51,716 nucleotides of DNA from NCBI RefSeq assembly GCF_051062515.1, contig NZ_JAMXEK010000012.1; one strand, given 5' to 3'. Shown in pieces: positions 35,510 to 43,210 of the stretch. The number at the start of each line of letters is the position of its first letter. Within the stretch, counting starts at the first letter, position 1. The position numbers and the translations under genes were made by a program. Under the pieces are notes generated by a model. That model ran no database searches. It was not told the DNA's origin and saw nothing but the letters and a program-made list of their open reading frames with translations. Source of the stretch: Aliarcobacter sp017996075 (lineage in GTDB: Bacteria > Campylobacterota > Campylobacteria > Campylobacterales > Arcobacteraceae).

Positions 35510-36831
35510 ATCCCAAATTTTTGATTTGTTTGGGAAAAGTATTTTTTTGTAAATTTCACCAGATTTTCTTAACTTGGTATTCCATATTATATTTATTCCT
35601 CTTGCGATAGGTTTAAACTCTTTTGGTGAAAAAGTATCTGTTTTTGCATTATTACACCAATAACAAGCTAAAACTATATTACTTAAAGAATATTCAACTT
35701 TTTTATTACCATCTCTACTTATAATTCTGTCATATTCTAGTCTATAACCTCTACCACTTCTAACTGTATATAATAAATCCAATTTATTTTCTGGTACACC
35801 ACAATAAGCACATTTTCTTCTATTTTCAAAAAATTTTCTTTTGAACTCATCTAATTTTATTTTTTCATCAAAGTAACATTTGAAAATTTCTTTAAAATCA
35901 TATATACATAAATCTTTTTTTTCTTCTTCTGATAATTTATTAAATTTTATAATTAAATCTTTATCCTTTAACTTTTGTTGATTTATTTTTATGAATTCTT
36001 TTAACTTATCAAATTTACATTTATTTTCTTTTTTACAATTTAATTTAATCTTTTTACAGCATTCATTATTATTATTTTCATCACAACAAAATTCTAAAAT
36101 TTCAGTAAGTTCATCTTCTGTTCCATATTCAATTTGATAAATAAAACTTCTTTCTAAAATTCTATTGTAATCAATATTTGGAAGGTCTTCTTCATTTTTA
36201 GCAGTTTGTATATTAGAACAATCATCATTTATTATTTCCACTTTTTCTGACTCATTTATTTTATGAGGATTATAATTACATGGATATGGATAAAGATTTA
36301 TCTCATAGTTATTACTATTTTGTGGATTTTCTTTAACTTTAAATCCAGTATTTGATAAAGAATTAAAACATTTAGAAATTTTTATTTCTGTATTTTTACA
36401 ACAAGTAAACAATTCTTTCTTTAATATCAGATAGTCAAAAGTTTTTATGTTATTAAGAAATTTATCTGGAAATTCCGTAACATCGTCACAATTATTTAAA
36501 ACTAGATAGAAATTAAAATCTACACTATTCTCGACATTTTCACATTTTTCTTCTTCATTTTCACTATTATTAGAATGTAAAAATTTAAATATATTTATAA
36601 TATTGTCGTCATTATGTTCAACTATTTTAGATTCATCAAATGGGAACTTATATCCATCATTTGTCTTTGAAGTAAATTTAATTAAATGATATATTTCATT
36701 TTGCTCATTTTTTTCTTTATAAACTGTCCAATCTGATACATCACCTATAAATTTTTTTTTTCTATTTTTTCACATTCCATAATTTTACAAGCAATTGCTC
36801 GTCTTAAAACAGCATACAAATATTTAGCCAT
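35501..36831 (-). CDS. HNH nuclease-like gene interrupted at a ten-base A run (phase-variable or broken)
   Basis: The intact downstream frame (303 codons from a TTG at 36412) ends with an HNH/zinc module: CAYCGVPENK, then YRLEYDRIISRDG, then ACYWCNNAK, then DTFSP. The same frame stays open upstream of 36412 with no stop up to an A10 run (T10 at 36752-36761 on the plus strand). A second frame starts at ATG 36831 with an AAAAAAGGTG site (MAKYLYAVLRRAIAC) and meets a stop just after the run. With 11 or 8 As the two join into one 443-aa protein. Reading 10 As, it is off. The middle is acidic and Cys-rich with no known family. Confidence 0.7.
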
Positions 36832-36918
36832 TTATTTAACACCTTTTTTAAGAATTTTGGCATACTATCATCTACTTCTTAAAATTTTCTTAATTTAAAT
36901 ACAATATTTTATTATTAT

Positions 36919-37199
36919 TTAAATATTCTCAAAAAACTTTTCGTTTTTTTCATTCAATTTACAAGCTTTTTCATAATCCATAATCCACAGAGCTTTATTA
37001 TTTTCTTTTTCTTTGGAATATGGATTTCCATATTTTTTTATCAAAGCATTGTAAACTTCACTATTTTGTGGAGTATCTATCATCAAACTTCCCAAATATG
37101 GATATTGAATAAATCCAATATTCCACATAAAGAGGTAGATTCATATCTTTTAGATATGCTATTTTTTAGTTTTACTTCCATATCAACTTCTTTTTTCAT
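36919..37199 (-). pseudogene. Small gene, probably frameshifted
   Basis: An ATG at 37199, 4 bp after the previous stop, opens MKKEVDMEVKLKNSISKRYES, which runs on out of frame and ends at 37083. The other frame is open from about 37128 (MWNIGFIQYPYLGS) to 36919 and reads like a folded domain. One extra T in the CTTTA near 37130 would join them into a protein of about 93 residues. Alternatively they are two unrelated small frames. No family is recognised. Confidence 0.42.
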
Positions 37200-37202
37200 A
37201 TT

Positions 37203-37496
37203 TTAATTCCAACTTGTGATAGCTGCATATAGTGCTGGATTTGTTTTTAATAAATCTTCCATTTCATCTTGTTCTTCTTGTGAACCATTTCCAAAAGGAA
37301 CTGTGTGTTTTGGATTAACAGCTTTTTGAAAATTTATTTTTTGATGTTTAGGTGCTACATATTTTTTACCATTTACAAGCAATTCCATTTCCCCTAACTC
37401 TTCAAACATTTTTTTTACTTCTTCTTTAGTGTGAGTTCTATTTTTTTCTTTAAGTTCTCTTTGTCTAGCCATCTCTTCTAAAGTATCCATTTCCAT
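37203..37496 (-). CDS. Hypothetical protein, 97 aa
   Basis: A highly charged small protein with a helical Glu/Lys-rich N-terminal half (MARQRELKEKNRTHTKEEVK) and a C-terminal part with VNGKKYVAPKHQKINF and DLLKTNPALYAAITSWN. I recognise no family. It follows the 17-aa frame by about 10 bp with a GAGGAT ribosome-binding site and lies behind regulon dyad 5. The next small gene starts 4 bp after its stop. Confidence 0.58.
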   Translation of the reverse strand: MEMDTLEEMARQRELKEKNRTHTKEEVKKMFEELGEMELLVNGKKYVAPKHQKINFQKAVNPKHTVPFGNGSQEEQDEMEDLLKTNPALYAAITSWN

Positions 37497-37506
37497 CTGT
37501 TTATCC

Positions 37507-37560
37507 TCACTTTTTAGTTTTAATAATCACTTCAATAGAATTTTCAAATTCTTCCAACAT
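37507..37560 (-). CDS. 17-aa open frame / leader behind regulon promoter
   Basis: ATG at 37560 encodes MLEEFENSIEVIIKTKK, stopping at 37507-37509. An AAAGAG site lies upstream, and the next gene's ribosome-binding site overlaps its stop region. It lies about 60 bp from dyad 5. It may be a leader peptide or the residue of a replaced gene. Confidence 0.35.
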   Translation of the reverse strand: MLEEFENSIEVIIKTKK

Positions 37561-37603
37561 TTAAACAATACTCTTTATTTTAAGTCAAAGAAATGATTAA
37601 AGA

Positions 37604-37636
37604 ATTATAACAGTCAATAAAGACACATTTTTGTCC
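37604..37636 (-). promoter_or_regulatory. Regulon dyad 5 and perfect -10 box
   Basis: AGACA-CATTTT-TGTCC lies at 37621-37636 (plus spelling). On the minus strand it is followed after 11 bp by TATAAT. It drives the 17-aa frame and the 97-aa gene. It lies immediately beyond the end of the second hipA. Confidence 0.8.
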
Positions 37637-37666
37637 ATTAAAAGTAGTGCTAAACCTATAATTTTA

Positions 37667-38827
37667 TTATAAATTTTCACTCCAACACTCAATCAAACTA
37701 TCTAGAAAAATCTTCTGCTTTGGATATTTTTTTACAAACTCTTGTATTTCATTTTTTGTTAATCTTATTGCTTCACTGCACTCATCTAAGATAGTTTCAT
37801 ATTCAGCATTTGTAAGATTACAACTAAGCTTTGCAAAGTTTTTATAAGTTTTTTCTTTCCACCAAAGTTTTCCATCACTAAGTCTTAAAGCTGGAATATC
37901 ATTTTTAATATATATTTTTGTAGTTATTACATCGTAAATTGGTGCTAAAAATGAATCATTAAAATCATTTTCATAAAGTATTCCATAGTTTTTTAAATGA
38001 GCATCACCATTTTTAAGCAAATGATTCATAACTAAAGATTTAAAAAATATTTTTAAAGACTCTTTTTTATATTGGGGGCTTATTATATCTTTTATAACTC
38101 TAGCGCACTCTTCATAGCTTCCTTCATACTTGTTTTCAACTCCTCTTGCAGTTAATACACACATATCTTCAAATCCAAGATATGTACCATCTTCTAAAAT
38201 ATCAAATCTTTTCATAACAAACATTTTAAAATCATCACTTATATAAAACTCTGGAGTTGGAAGTTTTGCATAAGAGCATGCTTTCATACAAAAATATTCA
38301 TTTAAAGCTAAATTTGGATAATTATTTTCCCAAGATTTAACTATATAATTTTCAAATTTCATTGTTGTTTTATCATATGCTTTTAAGAGCAACTTTGGTT
38401 GAACTCCTGAAACTCCAGATTTTATAGCAAATTTAAGAAGAAGCTCATCAAACAAATTTTGTTTTGAAGAGTTTAAAATATCATCTAAATTTAGATTATC
38501 TTGCACATCTTTAATCTCTTCAAATTTAACACGACCTAGCATATATGGACCAATTAGTTTTAACATATTTATATCACTCATAGTCTCTATTTTTGAGAAG
38601 TGATTTTTAATAGTCTCTTTTAAAGCACCTTCTGGCATATTCATTTGAAATATTGGATGAAGTTTTTTACTATTCCAGCTAGCACTTCTTATTGGCATTG
38701 TAAGGCTTACAATATCTTTTACATCATATTTATAATTAAAAATATATGTATCATTTTCAAAATTTAAAGCTCCTGTAATATTTTTATTTACAAAAACTTT
38801 CAAACCATTTTTAGAGTTATTTTGCAT
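37667..38827 (-). CDS. hipA: HipA-type kinase toxin (second, different subfamily)
   Basis: The 386-aa protein shows the HipA features NMPEGALKETI near 63, SGVSGVQPKLLL near 137 with the regulatory serine loop, YIVKSW and MFVMKRFD, the catalytic LKNGDAHLKNYG near 271 and the metal-site APIYDVITT. It is only distantly related to the HipA at 21.3 kb. Its partner HTH gene overlaps upstream by 11 bp. The pair is a complete growth-arrest toxin module with its own operator, apparently outside the WYL regulon. Confidence 0.88.
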   Translation of the reverse strand: MQNNSKNGLKVFVNKNITGALNFENDTYIFNYKYDVKDIVSLTMPIRSASWNSKKLHPIFQMNMPEGALKETIKNHFSKIETMSDINMLKLIGPYMLGRVKFEEIKDVQDNLNLDDILNSSKQNLFDELLLKFAIKSGVSGVQPKLLLKAYDKTTMKFENYIVKSWENNYPNLALNEYFCMKACSYAKLPTPEFYISDDFKMFVMKRFDILEDGTYLGFEDMCVLTARGVENKYEGSYEECARVIKDIISPQYKKESLKIFFKSLVMNHLLKNGDAHLKNYGILYENDFNDSFLAPIYDVITTKIYIKNDIPALRLSDGKLWWKEKTYKNFAKLSCNLTNAEYETILDECSEAIRLTKNEIQEFVKKYPKQKIFLDSLIECWSENL

Positions 38828-39071
38828 GTTCTAGCTCCTCTTGTAACTCTTCAAGAGTTTTTGGTCTTCCTTTTGGTCTAAGGGCAAATTCAACTCCAAG
38901 TAAATCCAAAATATTTTCAACTTTTCTAATTCCAACTTCATCTATAAAGCCATTTTCTATTTTTGAGATTGTTCTTTTTGTGATACCTGAATATTTTTCT
39001 AAATCATCTTGAGACCAGTTTTTCTCTTTTCGTAAAGTTTTTATCTCTTTTCCCAAATCAAATAGAGTCAT
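38817..39071 (-). CDS. hipB: HipB-like XRE HTH antitoxin/repressor
   Basis: I choose the start MTLFDLGKEIKTLRKEKNWS at 39071, because TAGGAG lies 6-7 bp upstream; the longer frame to 39101 has no such site. The 84-aa protein has an XRE helix-turn-helix (WSQDDLEKYSGITKRTISKIENG) and a basic tail (RPKGRPKTLEELQEELEHAK). It should bind HipA and repress from the perfect 12-bp inverted repeat upstream. Confidence 0.85.
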   Translation of the reverse strand: MTLFDLGKEIKTLRKEKNWSQDDLEKYSGITKRTISKIENGFIDEVGIRKVENILDLLGVEFALRPKGRPKTLEELQEELEHAK

Positions 39072-39123
39072 TTTTGCTCCTAAATAAGAAATATATTTCA
39101 TATACTATTAATTAAATGCTTAA

Positions 39124-39154
39124 ATATGAATTATACTTCATTTATAATTCATAT
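39124..39154. promoter_or_regulatory. Candidate HipB operator: perfect 12-bp inverted repeat
   Basis: ATATGAATTATA at 39124-39135 and TATAATTCATAT at 39143-39154 are exact complements separated by 7 bp. The repeat lies about 55-85 bp upstream of the HipB start, where a self-repressing toxin-antitoxin operator is expected. It differs fully from the GACA/TGTC dyads. Confidence 0.7.
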
Positions 39155-39253
39155 CATAATTTCTATGTTTAATATCAATTTCATCCAATAAATAATTAAA
39201 ATAATCTATAAATAACTTAGAACGTATCAAAAAAATATAGTTAAGAATTTAAC

Positions 39254-40027
39254 CTAAATTTGTTTTATATCTTGTATTATTTTTTTATAAAAATCAATAG
39301 ATTTATTTTTTGAGAATTGATAACTTAAAGGATGAAGTGTTCTATAGCATTGAATATTTTGATACTTAAATTTCCAATATTTACCTTTAATTATACTATT
39401 ATTATCAGTAACGTATCCATCACACACTCTTTTTATAATATCATCATACTCTTTTGTATTTTTAGAAGTAGCCGTTACAAATATAATAAAATCTGGTTTT
39501 AGTATATCAATCTCTTGTTTAAGGGTTTGAATTGATAACTCAACTATTGATTGAATATGATTAGAATTTCTAGATGAACCTTTATCACCACTATCACACT
39601 TTAATAACTCAGTCCATACAACATAAGAATCTAAATCTTTAGTTTGTTCTTGAATATACTTATACTTTGAAAAAAAAGCATTAGAACCCCAATTCTTAGC
39701 TTTATATTTTTTTACACCATCTAAATTTCCTATTCCATCAGAAGCAATTACAACCCCTCCTTCAAATTCAGATTTATATCTTAGTTTCATAATTTCAATA
39801 GAATTATCAAATTCTATAAAATGCTTAAGTTTTCCCCACCATTTATTGGTCTCTTTACCAATAAAAAGTATTTTTGTCTTAGAGTTTAAATATTTTTCTT
39901 CATCTATTTTTAATAAAAATGGGGCAGAAATTTTAGATATTTCATTAGTACTGAAATTTTTTCTTAATTCATCTTTATTAAAAATATTAGAATACAATTT
40001 ATCAAGTTCATTTTCTATGTGTCCCAT
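39254..40027 (-). CDS. Uracil-DNA glycosylase-like protein (FIGKETN type)
   Basis: The 257-aa protein is a distant paralogue of the 32.1-kb protein. ILFIGKETNKWWG (near 55) replaces VMLFGQETNDWHG, ILKPDFIIFVTATS (near 185) corresponds to INPQMMIFFTGHY, and CYRTLHPLSYQ (near 228) corresponds to AYRTYHPNYL. These fit the UDG superfamily active-site loops. It has no partner gene in the same operon and no visible GACA/TGTC dyad. The start at 40027 is ATG. A role in repair or in cleaving modified DNA is inference. Confidence 0.62.
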   Translation of the reverse strand: MGHIENELDKLYSNIFNKDELRKNFSTNEISKISAPFLLKIDEEKYLNSKTKILFIGKETNKWWGKLKHFIEFDNSIEIMKLRYKSEFEGGVVIASDGIGNLDGVKKYKAKNWGSNAFFSKYKYIQEQTKDLDSYVVWTELLKCDSGDKGSSRNSNHIQSIVELSIQTLKQEIDILKPDFIIFVTATSKNTKEYDDIIKRVCDGYVTDNNSIIKGKYWKFKYQNIQCYRTLHPLSYQFSKNKSIDFYKKIIQDIKQI

Positions 40028-40186
40028 TTTTAAATTTTCCTTTATACTAGTATATTATTACGTTAATTCTATTTGATTAATGTTTTTTAAAAATTATACT
40101 CTAATGAGCCAAAAAGTGGTTAAAAATTTATTAAAAAATCACAATTTAAATTATGATTTAAATAATCACTTAACTATAGGATAATT

Positions 40187-41830
40187 TCATTTCAAAAACC
40201 CCACTTTTAAAATATTTTCATCATTATTTTTAAACTCAATCTCTTCTTTTATATACTCTAGTATTTCATCAAAATCAAACTCTTTTTGATTTAAAATTTT
40301 ATTTATTAGGTATTTTCTTGTTACATTCTCTATTTGTCCACCACTTAAATCATACTTTGATAGTTTTTCATAGATTTTATCTTCAAGTTCTGGTAATTTT
40401 GATTTCCAGATAAACTCTCTAGTTTTAGCTGTTGGTCTATCAAATTTGATTTTATTTAAAAATCTTCTTGAAAAAGCATCATCCATATTATCTATTAGAT
40501 TTGTTGTAGCCATAAAAATACCATCAAAGTTCTCTAACTCTTCTAGTAAAATATTTTGCATAGTGTTATTCATTTGACCAACTGCATCATTTACATCTAA
40601 TCTTTTAGAGATGATTGCATCTGCTTCATTAAATAGCAATATTGGTTTTGTTTTTAAAATCTCACAAGCTTTGTAATACTCATCAAATATTGCTTTAGTA
40701 TTTTTTTCACTCTCCCCTACCCATTTTGATTGAATAGAGCTAATATCTACTTGAAGCACATCTCTTTTTGTAAGTTTTGCTATCTCATAAACAGATGCTG
40801 TTTTTCCTGTTCCAGCAAATCCATAAAAAATAGAGACAATTCCAGATGGCAAATTTGCTTTTTTTAAATCTTTTACAATTTTATTAAAATTCTTTGAGCT
40901 ACAAACATCTTTTAATTGATTAATATCACGAGCAACTCTTTCATCCAAAAATATCTCTTTTTTCAAATTATTAAATTTTATATGTTTTGTAAACTGTGCT
41001 TTAAACTCTTGTTTTTTATTTTTATCTTTTGATTTAAGAAGCAAAGCAATTGCTTTTGGTGTTAATTGTATATCAGTTGATGAATCAAAAAAACCACTTC
41101 TCTCTTCAAGTTGCACTAATTTATCTTTAAAAATATCCAACTCTTTTTTTAATATAGTCTCTAAATATCTTGCTCTATGTGACAAATCATCAAAAAATAT
41201 TTCGCAAATTCTGTTTGCTCTCTCACCACTATTTCCATCAATATACTCATAAATAAGGTACATTAAGAGTAATTTCTCTTTTGTTGAATATTTTAAAATA
41301 GCTTTTGTAAATTCCTCTTTTATATCAAGTTTATCAAAAACTCTATTTGCTTCAGAAACCAATCTAAATTCTGTTAATTTCTTATCATCTTTTTTATAAA
41401 TCAGTTCAGCAATAACTTTTACAACACTATATATATCACTAAAATCAACATCATCTAAATAGTCATAACCTAAAATTAGTTTATTAAAAATCATATCATC
41501 AACATTAAATTCAGGACTTATTCTTGAGCTTCTTCCTCTTCTTCTCTCTTCAGCCAATGCAATAAAACCCTTTTTTTCAAGTTTATATGCAATATTTAAA
41601 TACTTTAAGTACTCATCACTTTGTAATTTAAAATCATCTTTTATTTTTGAAAATTCTGATGCGTAACTTGAGTTTATTTGATATGCCATTATTATAGAAA
41701 AGATTGTTGCTTCTTCAACAGAGAGTTTTAACTCTTTTTGTAATTGTTTAATAACACTATTTCTTTTACTATTTTTGAAAAAATCTTCATCATCTTTTAA
41801 TACTGATAGTTGTGAATATAAGCTTGACAT
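40187..41830 (-). CDS. AAA+ ATPase (CDC48/26S-like single module)
   Basis: The 547-aa protein has a long N-terminal helical region (1-310) and one AAA+ module. Walker A is FYGFAGTGKTASVYE near 337; a pore-loop-like SSIQSKWVGESEKN follows; Walker B is PILLFNEADAI near 397, with N in place of the usual first D; sensor 1 is FMATTNL; and the arginine finger is AFSRRFLNKI. It may remodel proteins in an ATP-dependent way. The ATG is 47 bp from a clear regulon dyad, so it is a strong candidate regulon member. Confidence 0.8.
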   Translation of the reverse strand: MSSLYSQLSVLKDDEDFFKNSKRNSVIKQLQKELKLSVEEATIFSIIMAYQINSSYASEFSKIKDDFKLQSDEYLKYLNIAYKLEKKGFIALAEERRRGRSSRISPEFNVDDMIFNKLILGYDYLDDVDFSDIYSVVKVIAELIYKKDDKKLTEFRLVSEANRVFDKLDIKEEFTKAILKYSTKEKLLLMYLIYEYIDGNSGERANRICEIFFDDLSHRARYLETILKKELDIFKDKLVQLEERSGFFDSSTDIQLTPKAIALLLKSKDKNKKQEFKAQFTKHIKFNNLKKEIFLDERVARDINQLKDVCSSKNFNKIVKDLKKANLPSGIVSIFYGFAGTGKTASVYEIAKLTKRDVLQVDISSIQSKWVGESEKNTKAIFDEYYKACEILKTKPILLFNEADAIISKRLDVNDAVGQMNNTMQNILLEELENFDGIFMATTNLIDNMDDAFSRRFLNKIKFDRPTAKTREFIWKSKLPELEDKIYEKLSKYDLSGGQIENVTRKYLINKILNQKEFDFDEILEYIKEEIEFKNNDENILKVGFLK

Positions 41831-41858
41831 TTGTTAAACTCCTTATGTTTTATATAAG

Positions 41859-41892
41859 AAGTTTAATGTTTTAAGTGGACAATTAGTTGTCT
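41859..41892 (-). promoter_or_regulatory. Regulon dyad 6 and -10 box, promoter of the AAA+ gene
   Basis: GGACA-ATTAGT-TGTCT lies at 41877-41892. On the minus strand it is followed after 11 bp by TAAACT. The ATG at 41830 is 47 bp away and has an AAGGAG site. Confidence 0.78.
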
Positions 41893-42028
41893 TATTTGTT
41901 TTTAATTAATTACACTAATCAAACAATTTGTTGAAAAATTTTAATTTTCAATTAATGTTGTAGTCTAATTGCATTTGATTTTAATATTTTGTTATAATGT
42001 AAGGATAAAATGAATGAAAGGTTAGCCT

Positions 42029-42229
42029 ATGAGTATAAATGAATTGTTAGAACAAGCCTTAACATTGAATGTAAATGAAAGAACAAAACTTATTGATGAG
42101 CTTTTTAAAAGTATAGATAAACCTGATGAAGAAATAGATCAAATCTGGGTAGATGAAGCTAATAAAAGATTAGAAGCATATCGAAAAGGTGAAATTAAAG
42201 CAGTGCCTATGGAAAATATTTTTAAATAA
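42029..42229 (+). CDS. Antitoxin of a RelE/ParE-type pair (addiction module component family)
   Basis: The 66-aa protein matches the short helical addiction-module antitoxins (ELLEQALTLNVNERTKLIDELFKSID then EEIDQIWVDEANKRLEAYRKGEI), in which the C-terminal half wraps the toxin. A TATAAT box lies at about 41991-41997 before an AAAGG site. Start and stop share one base with the toxin gene. Confidence 0.87.
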   Translation: MSINELLEQALTLNVNERTKLIDELFKSIDKPDEEIDQIWVDEANKRLEAYRKGEIKAVPMENIFK

Positions 42230-42519
42230 TGAAAGTATTATTTTTAGAAATTGCCGAAAAAGAGTTTTACATTTCTCAAGAGTATTATGAAGAACAACAA
42301 ATTAATTTAGGTAATAAGTTTAAAAGTGAAGTGTATAACACTTTAAAAAGAATCCAAAAATTTCCTAATATGTTTGTTAAAGTTAAAAAAGATATTAGAA
42401 AATGTATAGTAAATAAATTTCCTTTTAATATTTTATATTCTATAGAAGGTAATAATATTTTAGTTATTGCAATAGCTCATCATCATCGAAATCCTGACTA
42501 TTGGGTAGATAGGATTTAA
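42229..42519 (+). CDS. RelE/ParE-family toxin
   Basis: The 96-aa protein has the ParE/RelE fold signature: an N-terminal strand (VLFLEIAEKEF), a helical hairpin, then RKCIVNKFPFNILYSIEGNN and the C-terminal IAHHHRNPDYWVDR. ParE relatives poison gyrase and RelE relatives cut mRNA on ribosomes; this one looks ParE-like. The antitoxin gene precedes it with 1-bp overlap. Confidence 0.87.
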   Translation: MKVLFLEIAEKEFYISQEYYEEQQINLGNKFKSEVYNTLKRIQKFPNMFVKVKKDIRKCIVNKFPFNILYSIEGNNILVIAIAHHHRNPDYWVDRI

Positions 42520-42712
42520 ATTTAGTGTGAAGTGTGACAAGATTTATTCTTTCAGAATTACTTTAAGATGGAATATTTAACGGACTCGTTTTGGTCTCTT
42601 TCAAAAAATTTACTTATTCTAAAATTTTAATTGCTTTATTATAATCATAAAGTAAAAATTATATCCCTTTAAATAGGGTGTTTGTATGTAGTTGTAGTTT
42701 ATTATAAATATA

Positions 42713-42877
42713 TTGAGAATAAAAGATACTTTTTTATTGCTTTTGATAGCACTATTTATTTTTACATTGGTTCGTGGTGAACATAATGCGACATTTTTTA
42801 TTTTGATGATGATTGTTGCTGCCTTACTTGCAACATACTGGAAATCATTTAGAGACTCTATTAAAGAGTATTTTTAA
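42713..42877 (+). CDS. Small membrane protein, 54 aa
   Basis: A frame from TTG at 42713 gives two hydrophobic segments (FLLLLIALFIFTLV and FFILMMIVAALLATYW) and a charged tail. Start choice is weak because no good ribosome-binding site is seen; the frame ends 16 bp before the next small gene. The composition strongly suggests a real small membrane protein. Family unknown. Confidence 0.45.
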   Translation: MRIKDTFLLLLIALFIFTLVRGEHNATFFILMMIVAALLATYWKSFRDSIKEYF

Positions 42878-42893
42878 TATAGGAGATGTATTT

Positions 42894-43007
42894 ATGATAC
42901 TTGAAATAATAGGAATAGGTTTAATTATAATTGGTGGGCTTCTCAGTCTTGCAAAATATCGATATGAGAATGGTTATTCACAATATAGTCCTTTTATAAA
43001 TGAATAG
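42894..43007 (+). CDS. Small membrane protein, 37 aa
   Basis: ATG at 42894, preceded by TAGGAG at about 42880-42886, encodes MILEIIGIGLIIIGGLLSLA followed by a short polar tail. It is probably co-transcribed with the 54-aa gene. The frame can be extended upstream to 42813, but that part is a shadow of the 54-aa gene. Confidence 0.5.
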   Translation: MILEIIGIGLIIIGGLLSLAKYRYENGYSQYSPFINE

Positions 43008-43036
43008 TTTTATTATATGTACTAAGTATATTATAA

Positions 43037-43058
43037 TATATTTAGATAGCTAAATATA
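43037..43058. repeat. AT-rich palindrome upstream of the Fic gene
   Basis: TATATTTAG at 43037-43045 and CTAAATATA at 43050-43058 are exact complements with a 4-bp spacer. The site is about 150 bp before the Fic start. It could be an operator or the transcript end of the small membrane genes. No other feature is seen between 43008 and 43210. Confidence 0.35.
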
Positions 43059-43210
43059 CTTTATAGAGATAAAATAACATACTTAAAAGACCCAGTTATA
43101 AAACCCTAAAAAGCTACATTATTTTATTTGGTACGAAAATAAATATTTTACATACCACTTTATGGAATTAAAAGCTTGATTTTTCACTCCACTTTAGATA
43201 AACTTACTCT

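Noticed and set aside
36389..36412. TTG at 36412 as the genuine start of the HNH protein
   Set aside because: No ribosome-binding site precedes it, and the frame stays open and protein-like for another 340 bases upstream to the A10 run.
42600..42712. Short inverted repeats (CTTTAT/ATAAAG; CCCT/AGGG) after the ParE-like toxin as a riboswitch or terminator
   Set aside because: Stems are only 4-6 bp with no U tract or conserved aptamer features. They are not distinguishable from chance in AT-rich DNA.
42813..43007. 64-aa frame starting at 42813
   Set aside because: Its first 27 codons are a shadow of the 54-aa membrane protein gene. The ribosome-binding site points to the ATG at 42894.
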